From Chloroflexota bacterium (GTDB lineage: Bacteria; Chloroflexota; UBA11872; UBA12225; JAJDUF01), in NCBI GenBank assembly GCA_022826725.1, contig JAJDUF010000022.1:62001-126000 (forward strand): DNA of 64,000 nucleotides, given 5' to 3'. The position numbers were made by a program, and so were the translations under genes. The notes under the pieces were generated by a model. That model made no database searches. It was not told where the DNA came from and saw nothing but the letters and a program-made list of their open reading frames with translations. This document shows, in pieces, positions 50,972 through 60,463 of this stretch. Numbering within the stretch: position 1 is the stretch's first letter; every line of letters starts with the position of its first letter.

Positions 50972-51574
50972 CCGTCCCATCTCGCCGAGCAGTTCGCTCA
51001 CCGCGGCGGCAAGTAGCTCCCGCCCCGCCTCCGTCGGATGCACCCCGTCCGGGCCGATGGCCTCCTGCACGCCGGCTCGCATAACCGCCTGATACAGGTC
51101 ATGCTCGGCTACGTGCAACTCCCGCATCACTGTCGCCGCCGCCCGGTTGTAGTCCTGCACGTCCGCATCCCGCCGGATAAAGCGTTTCTCCCGGCGGTGC
51201 CGCTCATCGAGCACCGGCGTTGTCGAGGCCCATACAAGCTCTCCCGGCGGTCCGGCCCGCAGCCGCTCGACGATGGCCCGGAGATTGCGCGCATACTCGT
51301 CTCGCGGCACCTTACACGCGCTCGCCTCATCTGGGCGAGCGATGTCGTGCAGGCCCACGTTGAAGTGGATGATGTCCGCACCCGTAGGCAGCTCTCCGGC
51401 CGTGAGTAGTTTCAGGAAGTGCCGCGTGGTCCACCCGGACGCGCGGTAGTAATCTACGGCGATTCCCTGGTCGCGCAGCCACGCAGCCGCCAGCGGCGCA
51501 TATCCGCCGGAGCCGAAGGAGTATCCCGGCGAGCTACAGATGGAATCACCCAACAGTAAGACACGCGGTTGCAC
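50966..51574 (-). CDS. SGNH/GDSL-type hydrolase
   Basis: 202 residues from a GTG at 51574, chosen because GAGGAAG stands upstream. Block I is VLLLGDSICSS with the nucleophile Ser. HFNVGLHDIA gives the block III Asn, and GPDGVHPTEAGRELLA is block V with the catalytic Asp and His. It is an esterase or acetylesterase acting on carbohydrates or lipids. No signal peptide is present, so it is cytoplasmic. It lies 25 bp downstream of the zinc dehydrogenase gene, so the pair may be one operon. Confidence 0.87.
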   Translation of the reverse strand: MQPRVLLLGDSICSSPGYSFGSGGYAPLAAAWLRDQGIAVDYYRASGWTTRHFLKLLTAGELPTGADIIHFNVGLHDIARPDEASACKVPRDEYARNLRAIVERLRAGPPGELVWASTTPVLDERHRREKRFIRRDADVQDYNRAAATVMRELHVAEHDLYQAVMRAGVQEAIGPDGVHPTEAGRELLAAAVSELLGEMGRT

Positions 51575-51599
51575 GACCTCTACTTCTTCCTCGCCGGCC

Positions 51600-52754
51600 T
51601 CAGAGCGCCGGTACGATGGTCGCCTTGACGCACTCCATCCGCAGCGCACTCTCTACTGCCTCAGCCACTCCCGCCTCCGTCAGCGGAAACGTCTGCTGCA
51701 TTTTCGTCCAGTCATAGTCATCCTGGACGGCGTACAGCAACTGGATGGCCTGCGCCACCTCGTCCGGCGTAAAGGCCCAGCTCCCCAGCACTTGCACTTC
51801 CTTCACACAGAGCCGATGCCAGTTCGTGTCCTGGCTCCCCGCGTCGGTGAACTGCCCCATCTCCACGTAAGTACCCCCGTCGCGGAGCATCTCGATCCCC
51901 TCCGGCCCAGCCAGGGGACTGCCGCTACAGTCCAGCACCACGTCGGCGCCGAACCCGCCAACGACCTGACGCACCGCATCCACCCGTGCCTCCGGCGTCG
52001 GATGCGCCTCCAGGGAGATCGTCGCATCGGCGCCATAGGCGCGGCACAGCGTCAGGCGCGGTACCTCCGGGGCGCCTACCACGACCACCTTGCCGGCTCC
52101 ACGCTGCCGCGCAGCCACGACCGCCAGCACGCCGATGGGCCCCGATCCCTGGATCACGACCGTCGCGCCCGGCTGGAAGCCTTCCACGCCCAGTGCGCTG
52201 GCGCGATTGAGCGCGCGAGTCACGGAGCTGAACGGCTCCACGAGGCTGCCGACCAGCATGGACATGTCATCAGGGAGCCGGAAGACTTTGGTGGCCGGCA
52301 AGACGTCGAGATCAATGTAGACCATCTCGGCCCAACCGCCCCACAGATGCGGTGGCCGCGCAAAGCCGATCTTGCGCCCGTAGTAGGTCGGGTTACGGCA
52401 GCGATTCGCGCGCGTCGGGTAGTGCAGGCAGTAGTAGCACCGGCCACACGCCATCAGCGGTGGCAGCATCACCGGCGTGCCGACCGCCAGCGGCTGCCCC
52501 ATGTAGTCGCTAGTCAGCCCCGGCCCGATCTCCTCGATCACGCCGGCCAGCTCGTGTCCGAGCGTGAACGGCCACGGCAGTTCACCCGGCCAGTGTCCGC
52601 GCAGGATGTGCAAGTCCGTGCCGCACACGCCGCAGGCGTTGATGTGGATCAGCGCGCCGCGCGGCGGCACCGCCGGCCGCGACACGCTCCGCAGCACTGG
52701 CGCTGCGCCGGGACCATCGTAGGTAATCACCCGTACCGCAGACTCTGAAGACAT
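51600..52754 (-). CDS. Zinc-dependent alcohol/polyol dehydrogenase
   Basis: 384 residues, medium-chain dehydrogenase. The catalytic zinc site is in INACGVCGTDLHIL and TLGHELAGVIEEIGPG. The structural zinc cysteines are in LMACGRCYYCLHYPTRANRC. The NAD site is VVIQGSGPIGVLAVVAARQR. It oxidises an alcohol or sugar alcohol; the substrate is unknown. I use the ATG at 52754. The longer open frame lacks a signal and runs through the gap. It precedes the SGNH hydrolase on the same strand. Confidence 0.9.
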   Translation of the reverse strand: MSSESAVRVITYDGPGAAPVLRSVSRPAVPPRGALIHINACGVCGTDLHILRGHWPGELPWPFTLGHELAGVIEEIGPGLTSDYMGQPLAVGTPVMLPPLMACGRCYYCLHYPTRANRCRNPTYYGRKIGFARPPHLWGGWAEMVYIDLDVLPATKVFRLPDDMSMLVGSLVEPFSSVTRALNRASALGVEGFQPGATVVIQGSGPIGVLAVVAARQRGAGKVVVVGAPEVPRLTLCRAYGADATISLEAHPTPEARVDAVRQVVGGFGADVVLDCSGSPLAGPEGIEMLRDGGTYVEMGQFTDAGSQDTNWHRLCVKEVQVLGSWAFTPDEVAQAIQLLYAVQDDYDWTKMQQTFPLTEAGVAEAVESALRMECVKATIVPAL

Positions 52755-52863
52755 GGCGAGATAGTAACAGAGCGCAGCGGGTAAGGATAGGGCGCTTATC
52801 AGGACCACCTCTATAAGGTTGGTGGTGCTGGTTGACTGCCGTAGGGGCAACCCTTGTGGTTGC

Positions 52864-52905
52864 CTCGCGCTCCCTCTCCATCATGGTGGAGAGGAGCCGG
52901 GGGTA
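52864..52905. repeat. Type C hairpin repeat downstream of rho
   Basis: CTCCCTCTCCA and TGGAGAGGAG pair around a short loop, followed by the GCCGGGGGTAAGG tail. It stands 26 bp past the rho stop codon and may be its transcript end. Confidence 0.6.
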
Positions 52906-52930
52906 AGGCCCGCCGTGTCCCGCCCGGGGT

Positions 52931-54211
52931 TCAGCCGACTTCCTTACCGATGGTGGTCAGGAACTCGCGGTTGGTGGCCGCCTTGCTCATCTGCGCCAGC
53001 ATCGCCTCTACCGCGTCGCTGCCGCCCATCGCGTTGAGCATCCTGCGGATCGTGATCACGCTGCGGAGCGTCTGGTCGTCCAGTAGCAGCTCTTCGCGCC
53101 GGGTGCCGGAGCGGGCAATGTCAATGGCCGGAAACACCCGGCGGTCTGCGAGCCGCCGGTCGAGGATCAACTCCATGTTGCCGGTGCCCTTGAACTCCTC
53201 ATAGATGACGTCATCCATGCGGCTCTCTGTGTTCACCAGGCAGGTGGCGAGCAAAGTAAGACTGCCGCCCTCGTCAATGTTCCGCCCGGCACCGTAGAAG
53301 CCCTTGGACGGATAAAGCGCCGCCGGGTCCACACCGCCGGAGAGGGTGCGCCCACTCGCCGGAACCGCCAAGTTATAGGCCCGCGTCAGCCGGGTGATGC
53401 TATCCAGCAGGATCACTACATCGTGTCCCACCTCGACGAGCCGTTTGGCCCGCTCCAGGCACATCTCGGCGACGCGCGTATGGTTGTCGGGCGGCTCGTC
53501 GAACGTCGAGCTGATAACCTCGGCGTTCACCGTCCGTTCCCAATCGGTCACTTCCTCCGGCCGCTCGCCGATCAGCGCGACCATCACGTGTGCTTCCGGG
53601 CAGTTGGTCGTGATGCCCTGGGCAATCCCCTTGAGCAGCAGCGTCTTGCCGGCCTTCGGCGGAGACACGATCAGCCCCCGCTGCCCGCGACCAATCGGCG
53701 CCACCAGATTGATGACCCGATTGGACATATTGTGCTGTTTCAACTCGCGGGTCGTTGCCTCCGTGCCTAACTCCAGGTCGAACAGCTTGTTCGGGAAGAT
53801 CGCCGTCAGGCTGTCGAAGCGCCGCCGTAGCTTGGCTTCCTCCGGCGCTTGGTTGTTGACCGCTTCGATCCGCAGCAGGCCGTAGAATTTCTCGCTGTCC
53901 TTCGGCGGGCGAATCTGGCCGGTGACCTGATCACCCGTCCGCAAGCCAAAGCGCCGGATTTGGGTCTGGGAGACGTAGATGTCCTCCTGCCCTGGCAACC
54001 AGCTCTTGCCTTGCCGCAGCATCCCGTAACCTTCGTCCATGATCTCCAGGACGCCGGTGCTGAAGAGGTGTCCCTGCCGTTCGGTCTGTGCTTGCAGCAG
54101 CCGGAAGATCAACTCCTGCTTTTTCAGCGTGGAGTGCCCAGGCAGCGCCATATCGCGTGCCATGCCCCGCAATTCGGTGATGGTTCGGGTCTCCAGTTCA
54201 GCGTATTGCAC
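52931..54211 (-). CDS. rho: Transcription termination factor Rho
   Basis: 426 residues. This hexameric RNA helicase ends transcripts at rut sites. The Rho-N domain is [20 protein letters not shown]. The primary RNA-binding fold has [19 protein letters not shown]. Walker A is [26 protein letters not shown] and [15 protein letters not shown] follow, with the R-loop later. GTG at 54211 has AGGAG 8 bases upstream; 53 further open codons upstream are Gly/Pro-rich non-coding sequence. It stands alone, with a long upstream gap where leader regulation may lie. Confidence 0.97.
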   Translation of the reverse strand: MQYAELETRTITELRGMARDMALPGHSTLKKQELIFRLLQAQTERQGHLFSTGVLEIMDEGYGMLRQGKSWLPGQEDIYVSQTQIRRFGLRTGDQVTGQIRPPKDSEKFYGLLRIEAVNNQAPEEAKLRRRFDSLTAIFPNKLFDLELGTEATTRELKQHNMSNRVINLVAPIGRGQRGLIVSPPKAGKTLLLKGIAQGITTNCPEAHVMVALIGERPEEVTDWERTVNAEVISSTFDEPPDNHTRVAEMCLERAKRLVEVGHDVVILLDSITRLTRAYNLAVPASGRTLSGGVDPAALYPSKGFYGAGRNIDEGGSLTLLATCLVNTESRMDDVIYEEFKGTGNMELILDRRLADRRVFPAIDIARSGTRREELLLDDQTLRSVITIRRMLNAMGGSDAVEAMLAQMSKAATNREFLTTIGKEVG

Positions 54212-54992
54212 TGTTGCACTCCTGGGCGAGCCTCTCGGCGTTGGTAGTGATCCGCTGCACGCTTCAGTCGGGCTGGGCCAGGCGCTATTGATTTGCCCCG
54301 GTCGTTGCGATGACGGACGCCCCGGCCCCGCCATTCCCACGAGACCGGTCGTGCCCGCGGAACCCGTCATACCCGCGAAAGCGGGGGCCTGGGTGTACAG
54401 GCTGCTGCCTCAAGCGCCTGCTCGGTATTCGCCCTTGGCCCCGTACCCGTATCCCGCTGCGCCTCTCGGAGTATGAGTTCCCAAGGCATGACGGTGCCCA
54501 CTGGCGCGCAGCATAGGGGCGGCACCGTAGCGGCCTCCACTATGTCGGTTAGCGACGACACCGCTCTCTACGCTTGGGACTCTGCCCAACCCCGGACGCT
54601 GCGACACAACTGATGTCAATGAGGCTTCATGTCTACCGGATGTCGCTGCACGACACGCGGCACGGATGCTCTCCTGGCCTTGCTCGCGTCTCACAGCAAG
54701 GAGGTAGCGCACTTTTCAAGTGGGCGCGATGCGCCGGCTCCCATACTTCTCGGACACAACCGGACGGTATCGGCAGCGAACAAGGCACCCTATCAAGACA
54801 AATCTCTTGCCTGAACGGTGTCGTAGGATCGGACCGTGAGTCGTGAATCCGGCTCGAAGTGGCGTAGGAATAAGCTGGCTATCGCTGGTGCGAGTTGGGG
54901 AAGACAGGTGACTACCTATGCGCGCAGTCACCGTGTACTCGTGACTGTAGCATAGTCTGCGGCTCCCGTCAAGCGGCCACCGTCTGCGGACG
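54212..54992. other. 781-bp gap upstream of rho with no recognisable gene
   Basis: No frame here gives a credible protein. A degenerate type A hairpin lies at 54367-54390 (ATACCCGCGAAAGCGGGGGC). A minus-strand TGCTACAGT (54945-54953) resembles the extended -10 elements elsewhere and could drive rho with a leader of roughly 730 bases, but this is weak. I see no riboswitch, tRNA or other RNA that I can name. It may be a long rho leader or eroded sequence. Confidence 0.4.
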
Positions 54993-57095
54993 TTAGCGCA
55001 CGTAGGCGGCGCGAATACCACCGTCCACCGTCAGCACAGCGCCCGTTGTCTTGGCGCTTTGAGCCGACGCAAAAAACAGAATCGCCTCCGCCACATCGTC
55101 GGGTGTAATGTTCACCTTGAGCACGGTCCGGTCGCGGTAATACGTCTCCAGCTCCTCCGGTACGATGCCGTAGGTCCGCGCCCGCTCCCGGCGCCGCGAC
55201 TCCGGCCACAGCTCCGATCCCTCGATCACTGCGTCCGGGCACACGCAATTGACGCGGATGCCGTGCGGCCCACCTTCCTCCGCTAGGCAGCGTGCCAAGT
55301 GCAGTTCGGCGGCTTTGGCCGCACTATAGGCGGCGATCTCCGTGCCGGCCGCAAGCGCGTTTTTCGAGGCCACAAAGATGATGCTGCCGCCGGTTCCCTG
55401 CTCCCGCCACAGGCGAAAGGCCGCGCGCGCCACCAGAAAATAGCCCGTCGAGAGCACGTCATGGAGCCGATCCCATTCCGCAAGCGTCGTGTCTACGATG
55501 GCTCCCACGCTCAACAGCCCGGCGTTGCTGACCACAATATCCACGCCGCCGAACGTCACCGCGGCCTCGCGGAAGACCCTTTGGACATGCGCCTCATCCG
55601 TGACGTCGGTCGGCACGGCCAGCGCCCGACCCTCGCCCTGGGCATCGTTGATGGCCTCTGCAACCTCCAACACGCCAGCCGCATTGATGTCGGCGGCCAC
55701 CACGTGCGCCCCGGCCCGAGCCAGCCGGTTGGCGGTCGCCCGCCCGATACCGCTGGCCGCGCCGGTCACGAGCGCCACCTGTCCGGAGAGCGCGGCCGGC
55801 GGTGGCGCCAGCGACAGCTTGTACCGCTCCAAGGGCCAATACTCGATGTCGTAAGCGTCTCGCTCCGCCAGCGGCACGAACTCGCCCAATGCCGTCGCGC
55901 CGCCCATGACCGCAATGGCGCGGCGGTAGGTGTCGGCGGCCACTCTGGCCGCCCGTTTGTCGCTGCCGGTAGCGAACAGCCCAACGCCGGTCACGAGCAC
56001 GATCCGCGGCTGCGGATCGTCTTCCGGATCGCCCGGCACCCGGTGCGCTTGGAGGTAAGCTCGGTAGCCTTCGGCGTAGGTCGCCGTACCGGCGCGGACC
56101 GCCGCCTGGAGCGCCGCCATGTCGTCCGTCCGTGCGTCCCACTCCACCCACAGCGCCGTCGCCTTGGTGCGGATGATGTGGTCCGGGCACGCCGTCCCCC
56201 GCGCCGCGAGGTCGCGGGCCTCCCGCCCGGCTAGAAACTGAAGCACCTCCGGCGAATCGTCGAAGTGGACGATCACATGCTGCCCGGCCCCGCCGGCCCC
56301 TCGCAATGTCGGCGCGACCGCCGCGGCGACCGACCGTCGCCGATCCGGCGGCGATGGCGGCGGCTCGACCGGCCCGAACACCCGCTTGCCGCGCGCAGCA
56401 GCCTGCACCGCCTCGGCACAGCGGCCCAGCACTGCGATGGTGTTCCGGTAACAATCGTGGGCGCTTTCACCCCAGGTCACCACACCATGGTGGCCGAGAA
56501 ACGCTACACACACGTGCTCATCGGCGTTGACCAGTGCCGCCACCTGCTTGGCGAGCGCGAAGCCGGGGCGCCGGTACGGCACCCACACCATCGCCGGCCC
56601 GAAGACCCGCCGGGCCAATTCCTCACCGCCCGCGGTGGTACAGAATGCCAACCCCACGTCGGGGTGCGTGTGGTCAATGTGCCGATGGCGAGTGAAGGCG
56701 TGCAGCAGCGTTTCGATAGACGGCCGCGGTGCTTCCGACGCGGCGACGGTGTGGGCCAGATAGGCCGCCATCTCCCCATCGGTCATCGCTGCCCGCGACC
56801 GGAGCGGGAGGATGTCGTCGAGGCGAAGGCCGACAAACCCCGCGCGCTCCATCGTGGCGAGATCGAAACCGGACGCCTTGACGCGCAGAACGTCTGTCTC
56901 GCGGCCGCGGAAGTCCGTTTCGGTCAGCTTGGCCGACGTGTTCCCCCCACCGGCATTGACCAGCGTCGGATCGCGCCCCAGCAGATTGGAGCGATAGACG
57001 AGCAAGCCTAGCTCATCAAGGCCAGCGGCGGCCTCGGCCCGCCACCGGTTCTCCGGCGCCTGCCCCAGCGCCGGCCCGGTAGCGTAGGTTCGCAT
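54993..57095 (-). CDS. Bifunctional class II aldolase / short-chain dehydrogenase (RhaD-ADH type)
   Basis: 700 residues. Residues 20-380 are a class II aldolase domain: LVNAGGGNTSAKL, HIDHTHPDVGLAF with metal-binding histidines, and VAFLGHHGVVTWGESAHD. Residues 430-700 are a short-chain dehydrogenase: VALVTGAASGIGRATANRLA, NAGLLSVGAI, a YSAAKAAELHLARCLAE active site and TGAVLTVDGGIRAAY at the end. It matches the rhamnulose-1-phosphate aldolase/lactaldehyde dehydrogenase fusion, converting the sugar phosphate and then the lactaldehyde. No other rhamnose gene is nearby. The ATG at 57095 has GGAGGGA upstream; an ATG at 57116 overlaps that site. Confidence 0.9.
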   Translation of the reverse strand: MRTYATGPALGQAPENRWRAEAAAGLDELGLLVYRSNLLGRDPTLVNAGGGNTSAKLTETDFRGRETDVLRVKASGFDLATMERAGFVGLRLDDILPLRSRAAMTDGEMAAYLAHTVAASEAPRPSIETLLHAFTRHRHIDHTHPDVGLAFCTTAGGEELARRVFGPAMVWVPYRRPGFALAKQVAALVNADEHVCVAFLGHHGVVTWGESAHDCYRNTIAVLGRCAEAVQAAARGKRVFGPVEPPPSPPDRRRSVAAAVAPTLRGAGGAGQHVIVHFDDSPEVLQFLAGREARDLAARGTACPDHIIRTKATALWVEWDARTDDMAALQAAVRAGTATYAEGYRAYLQAHRVPGDPEDDPQPRIVLVTGVGLFATGSDKRAARVAADTYRRAIAVMGGATALGEFVPLAERDAYDIEYWPLERYKLSLAPPPAALSGQVALVTGAASGIGRATANRLARAGAHVVAADINAAGVLEVAEAINDAQGEGRALAVPTDVTDEAHVQRVFREAAVTFGGVDIVVSNAGLLSVGAIVDTTLAEWDRLHDVLSTGYFLVARAAFRLWREQGTGGSIIFVASKNALAAGTEIAAYSAAKAAELHLARCLAEEGGPHGIRVNCVCPDAVIEGSELWPESRRRERARTYGIVPEELETYYRDRTVLKVNITPDDVAEAILFFASAQSAKTTGAVLTVDGGIRAAYVR

Positions 57096-57146
57096 CGCGG
57101 CTCCCTCCTCGTCCATTGCTCACTACGCGGCCGGCCACGGATGATC

Positions 57147-57569
57147 TTATCGTGCTCGTGGCTCTTCCCGCTTGATGGAGGGAAACCGATCAAAGTCTCG
57201 GTCGAAACTGAGGATAGTGGTGATTCCTTGCGCCTCCATATGGGCCACGCTCAGAGCATCCTCGAAATCTACACCTGTTGATGCATAGACCTCAAGGGCA
57301 CGCTCATACGTCTGTTTTTGGGGAACGATCATGCATTGAAGTCGCAGGATATTGCTGATTTTTCTTCTGATATCAGATCGCGGGAGGTCATACAGCCCTC
57401 TTGATGACAGAACGTATACGACCTCCGCAATAACGGTCTCGGATGTAGTAATGAGAAGATTACCGTTGGCTACTTGCTGGAACACTTCCTCCGCGGCAGC
57501 CGACTGCTGGGGGTGGTCCTTGGTCAATAATCGTAGGATCACGTTAGTGTCGACGAACGTCAACTCCAT
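57147..57569 (-). CDS. vapC: VapC-type PIN-domain toxin
   Basis: 140 residues. The PIN acidic residues are visible: Asp7 in FVDTNVILRLLT, Glu in TSETVIAEVVYVL, Asp in GVDFEDALSVAHM and Asp in ILSFDRDFDRFPS. It is a magnesium-dependent ribonuclease that cuts tRNA or rRNA. The antitoxin gene ends 9 bp upstream on the same strand, the usual vapBC order. Confidence 0.9.
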   Translation of the reverse strand: MELTFVDTNVILRLLTKDHPQQSAAAEEVFQQVANGNLLITTSETVIAEVVYVLSSRGLYDLPRSDIRRKISNILRLQCMIVPQKQTYERALEVYASTGVDFEDALSVAHMEAQGITTILSFDRDFDRFPSIKREEPRAR

Positions 57570-57578
57570 TGAGCGGTT

Positions 57579-57839
57579 CTACACTCCCTTTCTGGCCGCT
57601 TTCTGGACGTGCTCCTCAATAGCAATGTCACGCATCTGCTTGAGGGTAAGGGGCCGCTTGAGCGCCGGTACGGACTGGTAGACCTCCGCAAGGAGTTCCT
57701 GGTCCGACTTGATCCTTACCGTGCCACTGTCAATGACGAACGTAATCTGCCCGTTACCGTTTAGGCCCAAGGCCTTCCGCACTGCGGTCGGCAACGTGAC
57801 CTGACCCTCGGCCCCGACGACGCAAGTGATTTCCTGCAT
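57579..57839 (-). CDS. vapB: VapB-type AbrB-fold antitoxin
   Basis: 86 residues from the ATG at 57839. MQEITCVVGAEGQVTLPTAV then RKALGLNGNGQITFVIDSG is the swapped-hairpin AbrB/SpoVT DNA-binding fold. The C-terminal part VPALKRPLTLKQMRDIAIEE would bind VapC. A 15-codon extension upstream is open but the AbrB start fits here. It probably represses its own promoter, at which a palindrome is present. Confidence 0.88.
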   Translation of the reverse strand: MQEITCVVGAEGQVTLPTAVRKALGLNGNGQITFVIDSGTVRIKSDQELLAEVYQSVPALKRPLTLKQMRDIAIEEHVQKAARKGV

Positions 57840-57904
57840 GGCTGCTCCCGCTCTCGGGAAAACGGCGCTCCCCGCCCCGCCCACTGCGTTCTCGCCGCCT
57901 TACG

Positions 57905-57924
57905 ATTGTAGCGTCCGACGTCGG
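57905..57924 (-). promoter_or_regulatory. vapBC promoter with palindromic operator candidate
   Basis: TACAAT on the minus strand (57905-57910) is a -10 some 65 bases before vapB. Just upstream is the perfect 10-bp palindrome CCGACGTCGG (57915-57924), a plausible VapBC binding site in the spacer. Confidence 0.45.
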
Positions 57925-58425
57925 TCAGCGCACGGGGAAGAAAATATCGGTACGCCACTTGGACTGGTCCGGCTCGGCGCCGGGGTCGTTCATGTAGACT
58001 TCCCACGGCGCTCCCGCCGGCTCAAGGCCCTGTGTCTCCATCCACTCCGTCAGTGCCGACCACGTCTGCGGCAGGTTGTCGTAGGGACCCATGTGCGTCA
58101 CGGTCGCCACTTTACCGGCGGGCAGCTCGGAGGCTTGGATACGGCCACTCTCGTTCATCGGCGCGGCGACGGGCATCCCGCACTCCATGTCAATCGAGCC
58201 GCCGTCCGCGCATTCCTCACCGTCTGTGTCCAGCGGGCCGCCATCCATGTGGTAGTAGATCGTGAAGGGCATCCCGGCCGGTTGCTGCCCACTCTGCTGA
58301 ATGTACCCGAATACCTCCCCGAACAGCGGCCCCATCGCCTCGCCGATCTTGTCGTGCGTGACCACGGTCCGGATACCCAGGATGGGCTGTGCGTCGAGTT
58401 GCTTGGTTGCGAATTCCAGTGCCAT
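57925..58425 (-). CDS. GyrI-like/AraC effector-binding domain protein
   Basis: 166 residues. A stand-alone GyrI-like small-molecule-binding domain: RTVVTHDKIGEAMGPLFGEV, the GMPFTIYYHMDGGPLDTDGE loop with the usual SFxxY-like strand, then IQASELPAGKVATVTHMGPY and EVYMNDPGAEPDQSKW followed by FFPVR. Such proteins bind hydrophobic or cationic ligands; some hydrolyse cyclopropanoids. The ligand is unknown. The ATG at 58425 has GAGAGGAA upstream. It precedes vapBC on the same strand. Confidence 0.85.
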   Translation of the reverse strand: MALEFATKQLDAQPILGIRTVVTHDKIGEAMGPLFGEVFGYIQQSGQQPAGMPFTIYYHMDGGPLDTDGEECADGGSIDMECGMPVAAPMNESGRIQASELPAGKVATVTHMGPYDNLPQTWSALTEWMETQGLEPAGAPWEVYMNDPGAEPDQSKWRTDIFFPVR

Positions 58426-58586
58426 CAACGGTTCCTCTCGGTGTATTATTGGCCGCGCTTCAGGTAATCGCAGCCTCTCCACAGTTAACGGGAACCTTCC
58501 CCCGCCGGTTGTTCCGGCGGCCGGAGCTTGCCAAGCGCCGCTCCGCTAGGAGCAGGGGCTGGCAACCTCCGCCAAGCGCACCGGCG

Positions 58587-59516
58587 CTACCAACGCCCGC
58601 CGCCGGGGATGGTGGATTGCGGGTAGGAGCCGAGCACCTTGGCTTCCCGGCACACCCGCGGCCGGTGGCTCACCAGTTCGTTGAAGGCCGTGTAGAGCGA
58701 CGGCTCGTTGATGTGGCCCTCGTAGTCGAGAAACCAGTAATACTCCATCCGCTCTAGCTCGGCATTGTACTCCAGCGGCCGCTGATGGATCGTCAGCATG
58801 TTCAACTTGCGCGCGGCGAAGATGTCGAGCAGGTTGCGGAGCGTGCCGGGGCGGTTCTGCAGCTCGACCAGCAGCGTCGTCTTGTCGAAGCCGGTCGGGT
58901 CCGCGAAGTTGCGCCCCACTACCCAGAAGCGCGTCACGTTGAGCGGGCTGTCGCCAACGTCGCGCGCCACGACCTTGAGACCGTGCAGCTCGGCGGCCTC
59001 TTCCGTACCGATGGCGGCAGCCCCGTCCTCGCTGGCAGCTCGCCGCGCCGCGACCGCCGTGCTCGCCTCGGTCCCGATCTCCCCGCCGGGGTGCGCCGCG
59101 CGAAACCGGTCGAGCCAGCGCCGGCTCTGCCGAAGGGCCTGCGGGTGCGAGTAGATCGCCTTGATCGCGTCCACGTCCTCGGTCCGCGAGAGCAGATGGT
59201 GGACGATAGGAATGGTGATCTCGCCGTAGATCCGCAGGTCCGATGCCCGCAGCGCGTCCAGCGTCTCCGCAACGACCCCTTCCAGGTTATTCTCGATCGG
59301 TAGCACGCCGTAGTCCGCCTCGCGCAGTTGCACGTGCCGACACACGTCGCCGTGGCTCGCCGCGACGCCGGCAATCTCCTCGTAGAGCACGAATTGCCCA
59401 CCGCCGAACGTGCGCTCGGCGTATTGATGCGCCGCCGTAGACGTAAACGACCCTGGTCCGCCGAAATAGCTCATCCGCACGGGTCCGGCATCTGGTGTCG
59501 GCTGGTCGGCACTCAT
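58587..59516 (-). CDS. pheA: Prephenate dehydratase
   Basis: 309 residues. It converts prephenate to phenylpyruvate in phenylalanine synthesis. MSYFGGPGSFTSTAAHQYAE is the typical start. YGVLPIENNLEGVVAETLDA and the catalytic LNVTRFWVVGR block (TRF) follow. The C-terminal ACT domain KTTLLVELQNRPGTLRNLLD gives feedback control by phenylalanine. No chorismate mutase domain is attached, unlike the enterobacterial fusion. It lies 3 bp downstream of the PhyH-type gene. Confidence 0.94.
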   Translation of the reverse strand: MSADQPTPDAGPVRMSYFGGPGSFTSTAAHQYAERTFGGGQFVLYEEIAGVAASHGDVCRHVQLREADYGVLPIENNLEGVVAETLDALRASDLRIYGEITIPIVHHLLSRTEDVDAIKAIYSHPQALRQSRRWLDRFRAAHPGGEIGTEASTAVAARRAASEDGAAAIGTEEAAELHGLKVVARDVGDSPLNVTRFWVVGRNFADPTGFDKTTLLVELQNRPGTLRNLLDIFAARKLNMLTIHQRPLEYNAELERMEYYWFLDYEGHINEPSLYTAFNELVSHRPRVCREAKVLGSYPQSTIPGGGRW

Positions 59517-59519
59517 TGG

Positions 59520-60458
59520 TTAGAGCCGTAGTCCCGTCTGCTCCATGAACTCGCGTACTGCATCTCGAATCCTCCGGTAGCCCTCAAACGTCGTGACGAC
59601 ATCCTCGGGGCGCTCCTTGCTCCGAGCGAGAAAACCTGGCTCGCGCGCCGACTTAACCCGTTGGCGTCCGTCCTGATAGCGGATGTCCACACTCCAGCGA
59701 ATGTGATCGGAGCCGTTGAAGGGTGAGTGATGTGGGAGGTGCTGGTGGAACAGGAGCACGTCCCCGACTTGCATTGGCAGGGAGACCGTCTGCAGCCCGT
59801 CAAGCTCCGTCACCACTTTCTCCGGCGCCCATGCAGACGCAGAGGGTGGGGCGTGACGGTGCCCACCAGGGAGCAGCCGGAGACAGCCGTTCGCCTCGTT
59901 CGCCTCGACCAGTGGGAGCCAAAACCCCGGCTCGGGCGGTTGGGTCATCGGGAGTACCCGCGACACTGCCGTCGCTCTGTAGTGTGGGTCCCGCGCGTCC
60001 GAGCCGTAAGGCTCCCGAAAGTAGATGATGCGTCGCCCCCCGAAGGACGTGTCATCGTGCCAGGGTACGGTCACCTCGTCCCAGTGGGGCAGCTTAGGAC
60101 GCAGGCGATGCCGTCCTTCGCAATGCACTTCCGGGCCGACGATGCTTTCGGCGATGTCTAGCAGCTTGGGGTGTGTGAGTAAGCCGAACAGCCCCGGCCC
60201 GGCATGGCGACCGCCAACCCAGTGCTGATGGATCGCCTCGCACTCTGCCCACAGTTTGGCCAGCCGCGTCTCGAAACCGTGCTCGGCGTGGAGTGACTTG
60301 ATCAGTCCCTTGGCGTAGTACTCGCGCGCCCGCTGGTCTACCTCCGCGCTGATGTCATCAATGAGCGGCTGTAGCTCCTCCGGTGCCAAGAGTTGCCTGA
60401 ACACCACGTACCCTTGCTCGTCGTACTGCTGTCTCTGCGCCGGCGTCAGTCCAGCCAT
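59520..60458 (-). CDS. Phytanoyl-CoA dioxygenase (PhyH) family protein
   Basis: 312 residues. It is an Fe(II)/2-oxoglutarate-dependent oxygenase. LTPAQRQQYDEQGYVVFRQL is the usual entry. The metal HxD pair is in VPWHDDTSFGG and the distal histidine in FHQHLPHHSPFNGSDHIRWS, followed by the 2-oxoglutarate Arg in RWSVDIRYQDGRQ. The substrate is unknown. The ATG at 60458 has GAGG 5 bases upstream. The gene overlaps or abuts the stop of the tRNA synthetase gene upstream, so it is co-transcribed with it and with pheA. Confidence 0.88.
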   Translation of the reverse strand: MAGLTPAQRQQYDEQGYVVFRQLLAPEELQPLIDDISAEVDQRAREYYAKGLIKSLHAEHGFETRLAKLWAECEAIHQHWVGGRHAGPGLFGLLTHPKLLDIAESIVGPEVHCEGRHRLRPKLPHWDEVTVPWHDDTSFGGRRIIYFREPYGSDARDPHYRATAVSRVLPMTQPPEPGFWLPLVEANEANGCLRLLPGGHRHAPPSASAWAPEKVVTELDGLQTVSLPMQVGDVLLFHQHLPHHSPFNGSDHIRWSVDIRYQDGRQRVKSAREPGFLARSKERPEDVVTTFEGYRRIRDAVREFMEQTGLRL

Positions 60459-60463
60459 CGTCC

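Noticed and set aside
54212..54370. A 53-codon N-terminal extension of Rho
   Set aside because: The extension is Gly/Pro/Ser-rich and has no ribosome site, while the GTG at 54211 has AGGAG at ideal spacing and matches the usual Rho N-terminus.
54574..54846. A 90-codon plus-strand ORF in the gap upstream of rho
   Set aside because: No ribosome site, no domain, low-complexity composition, and overlapping alternative frames of similar quality.
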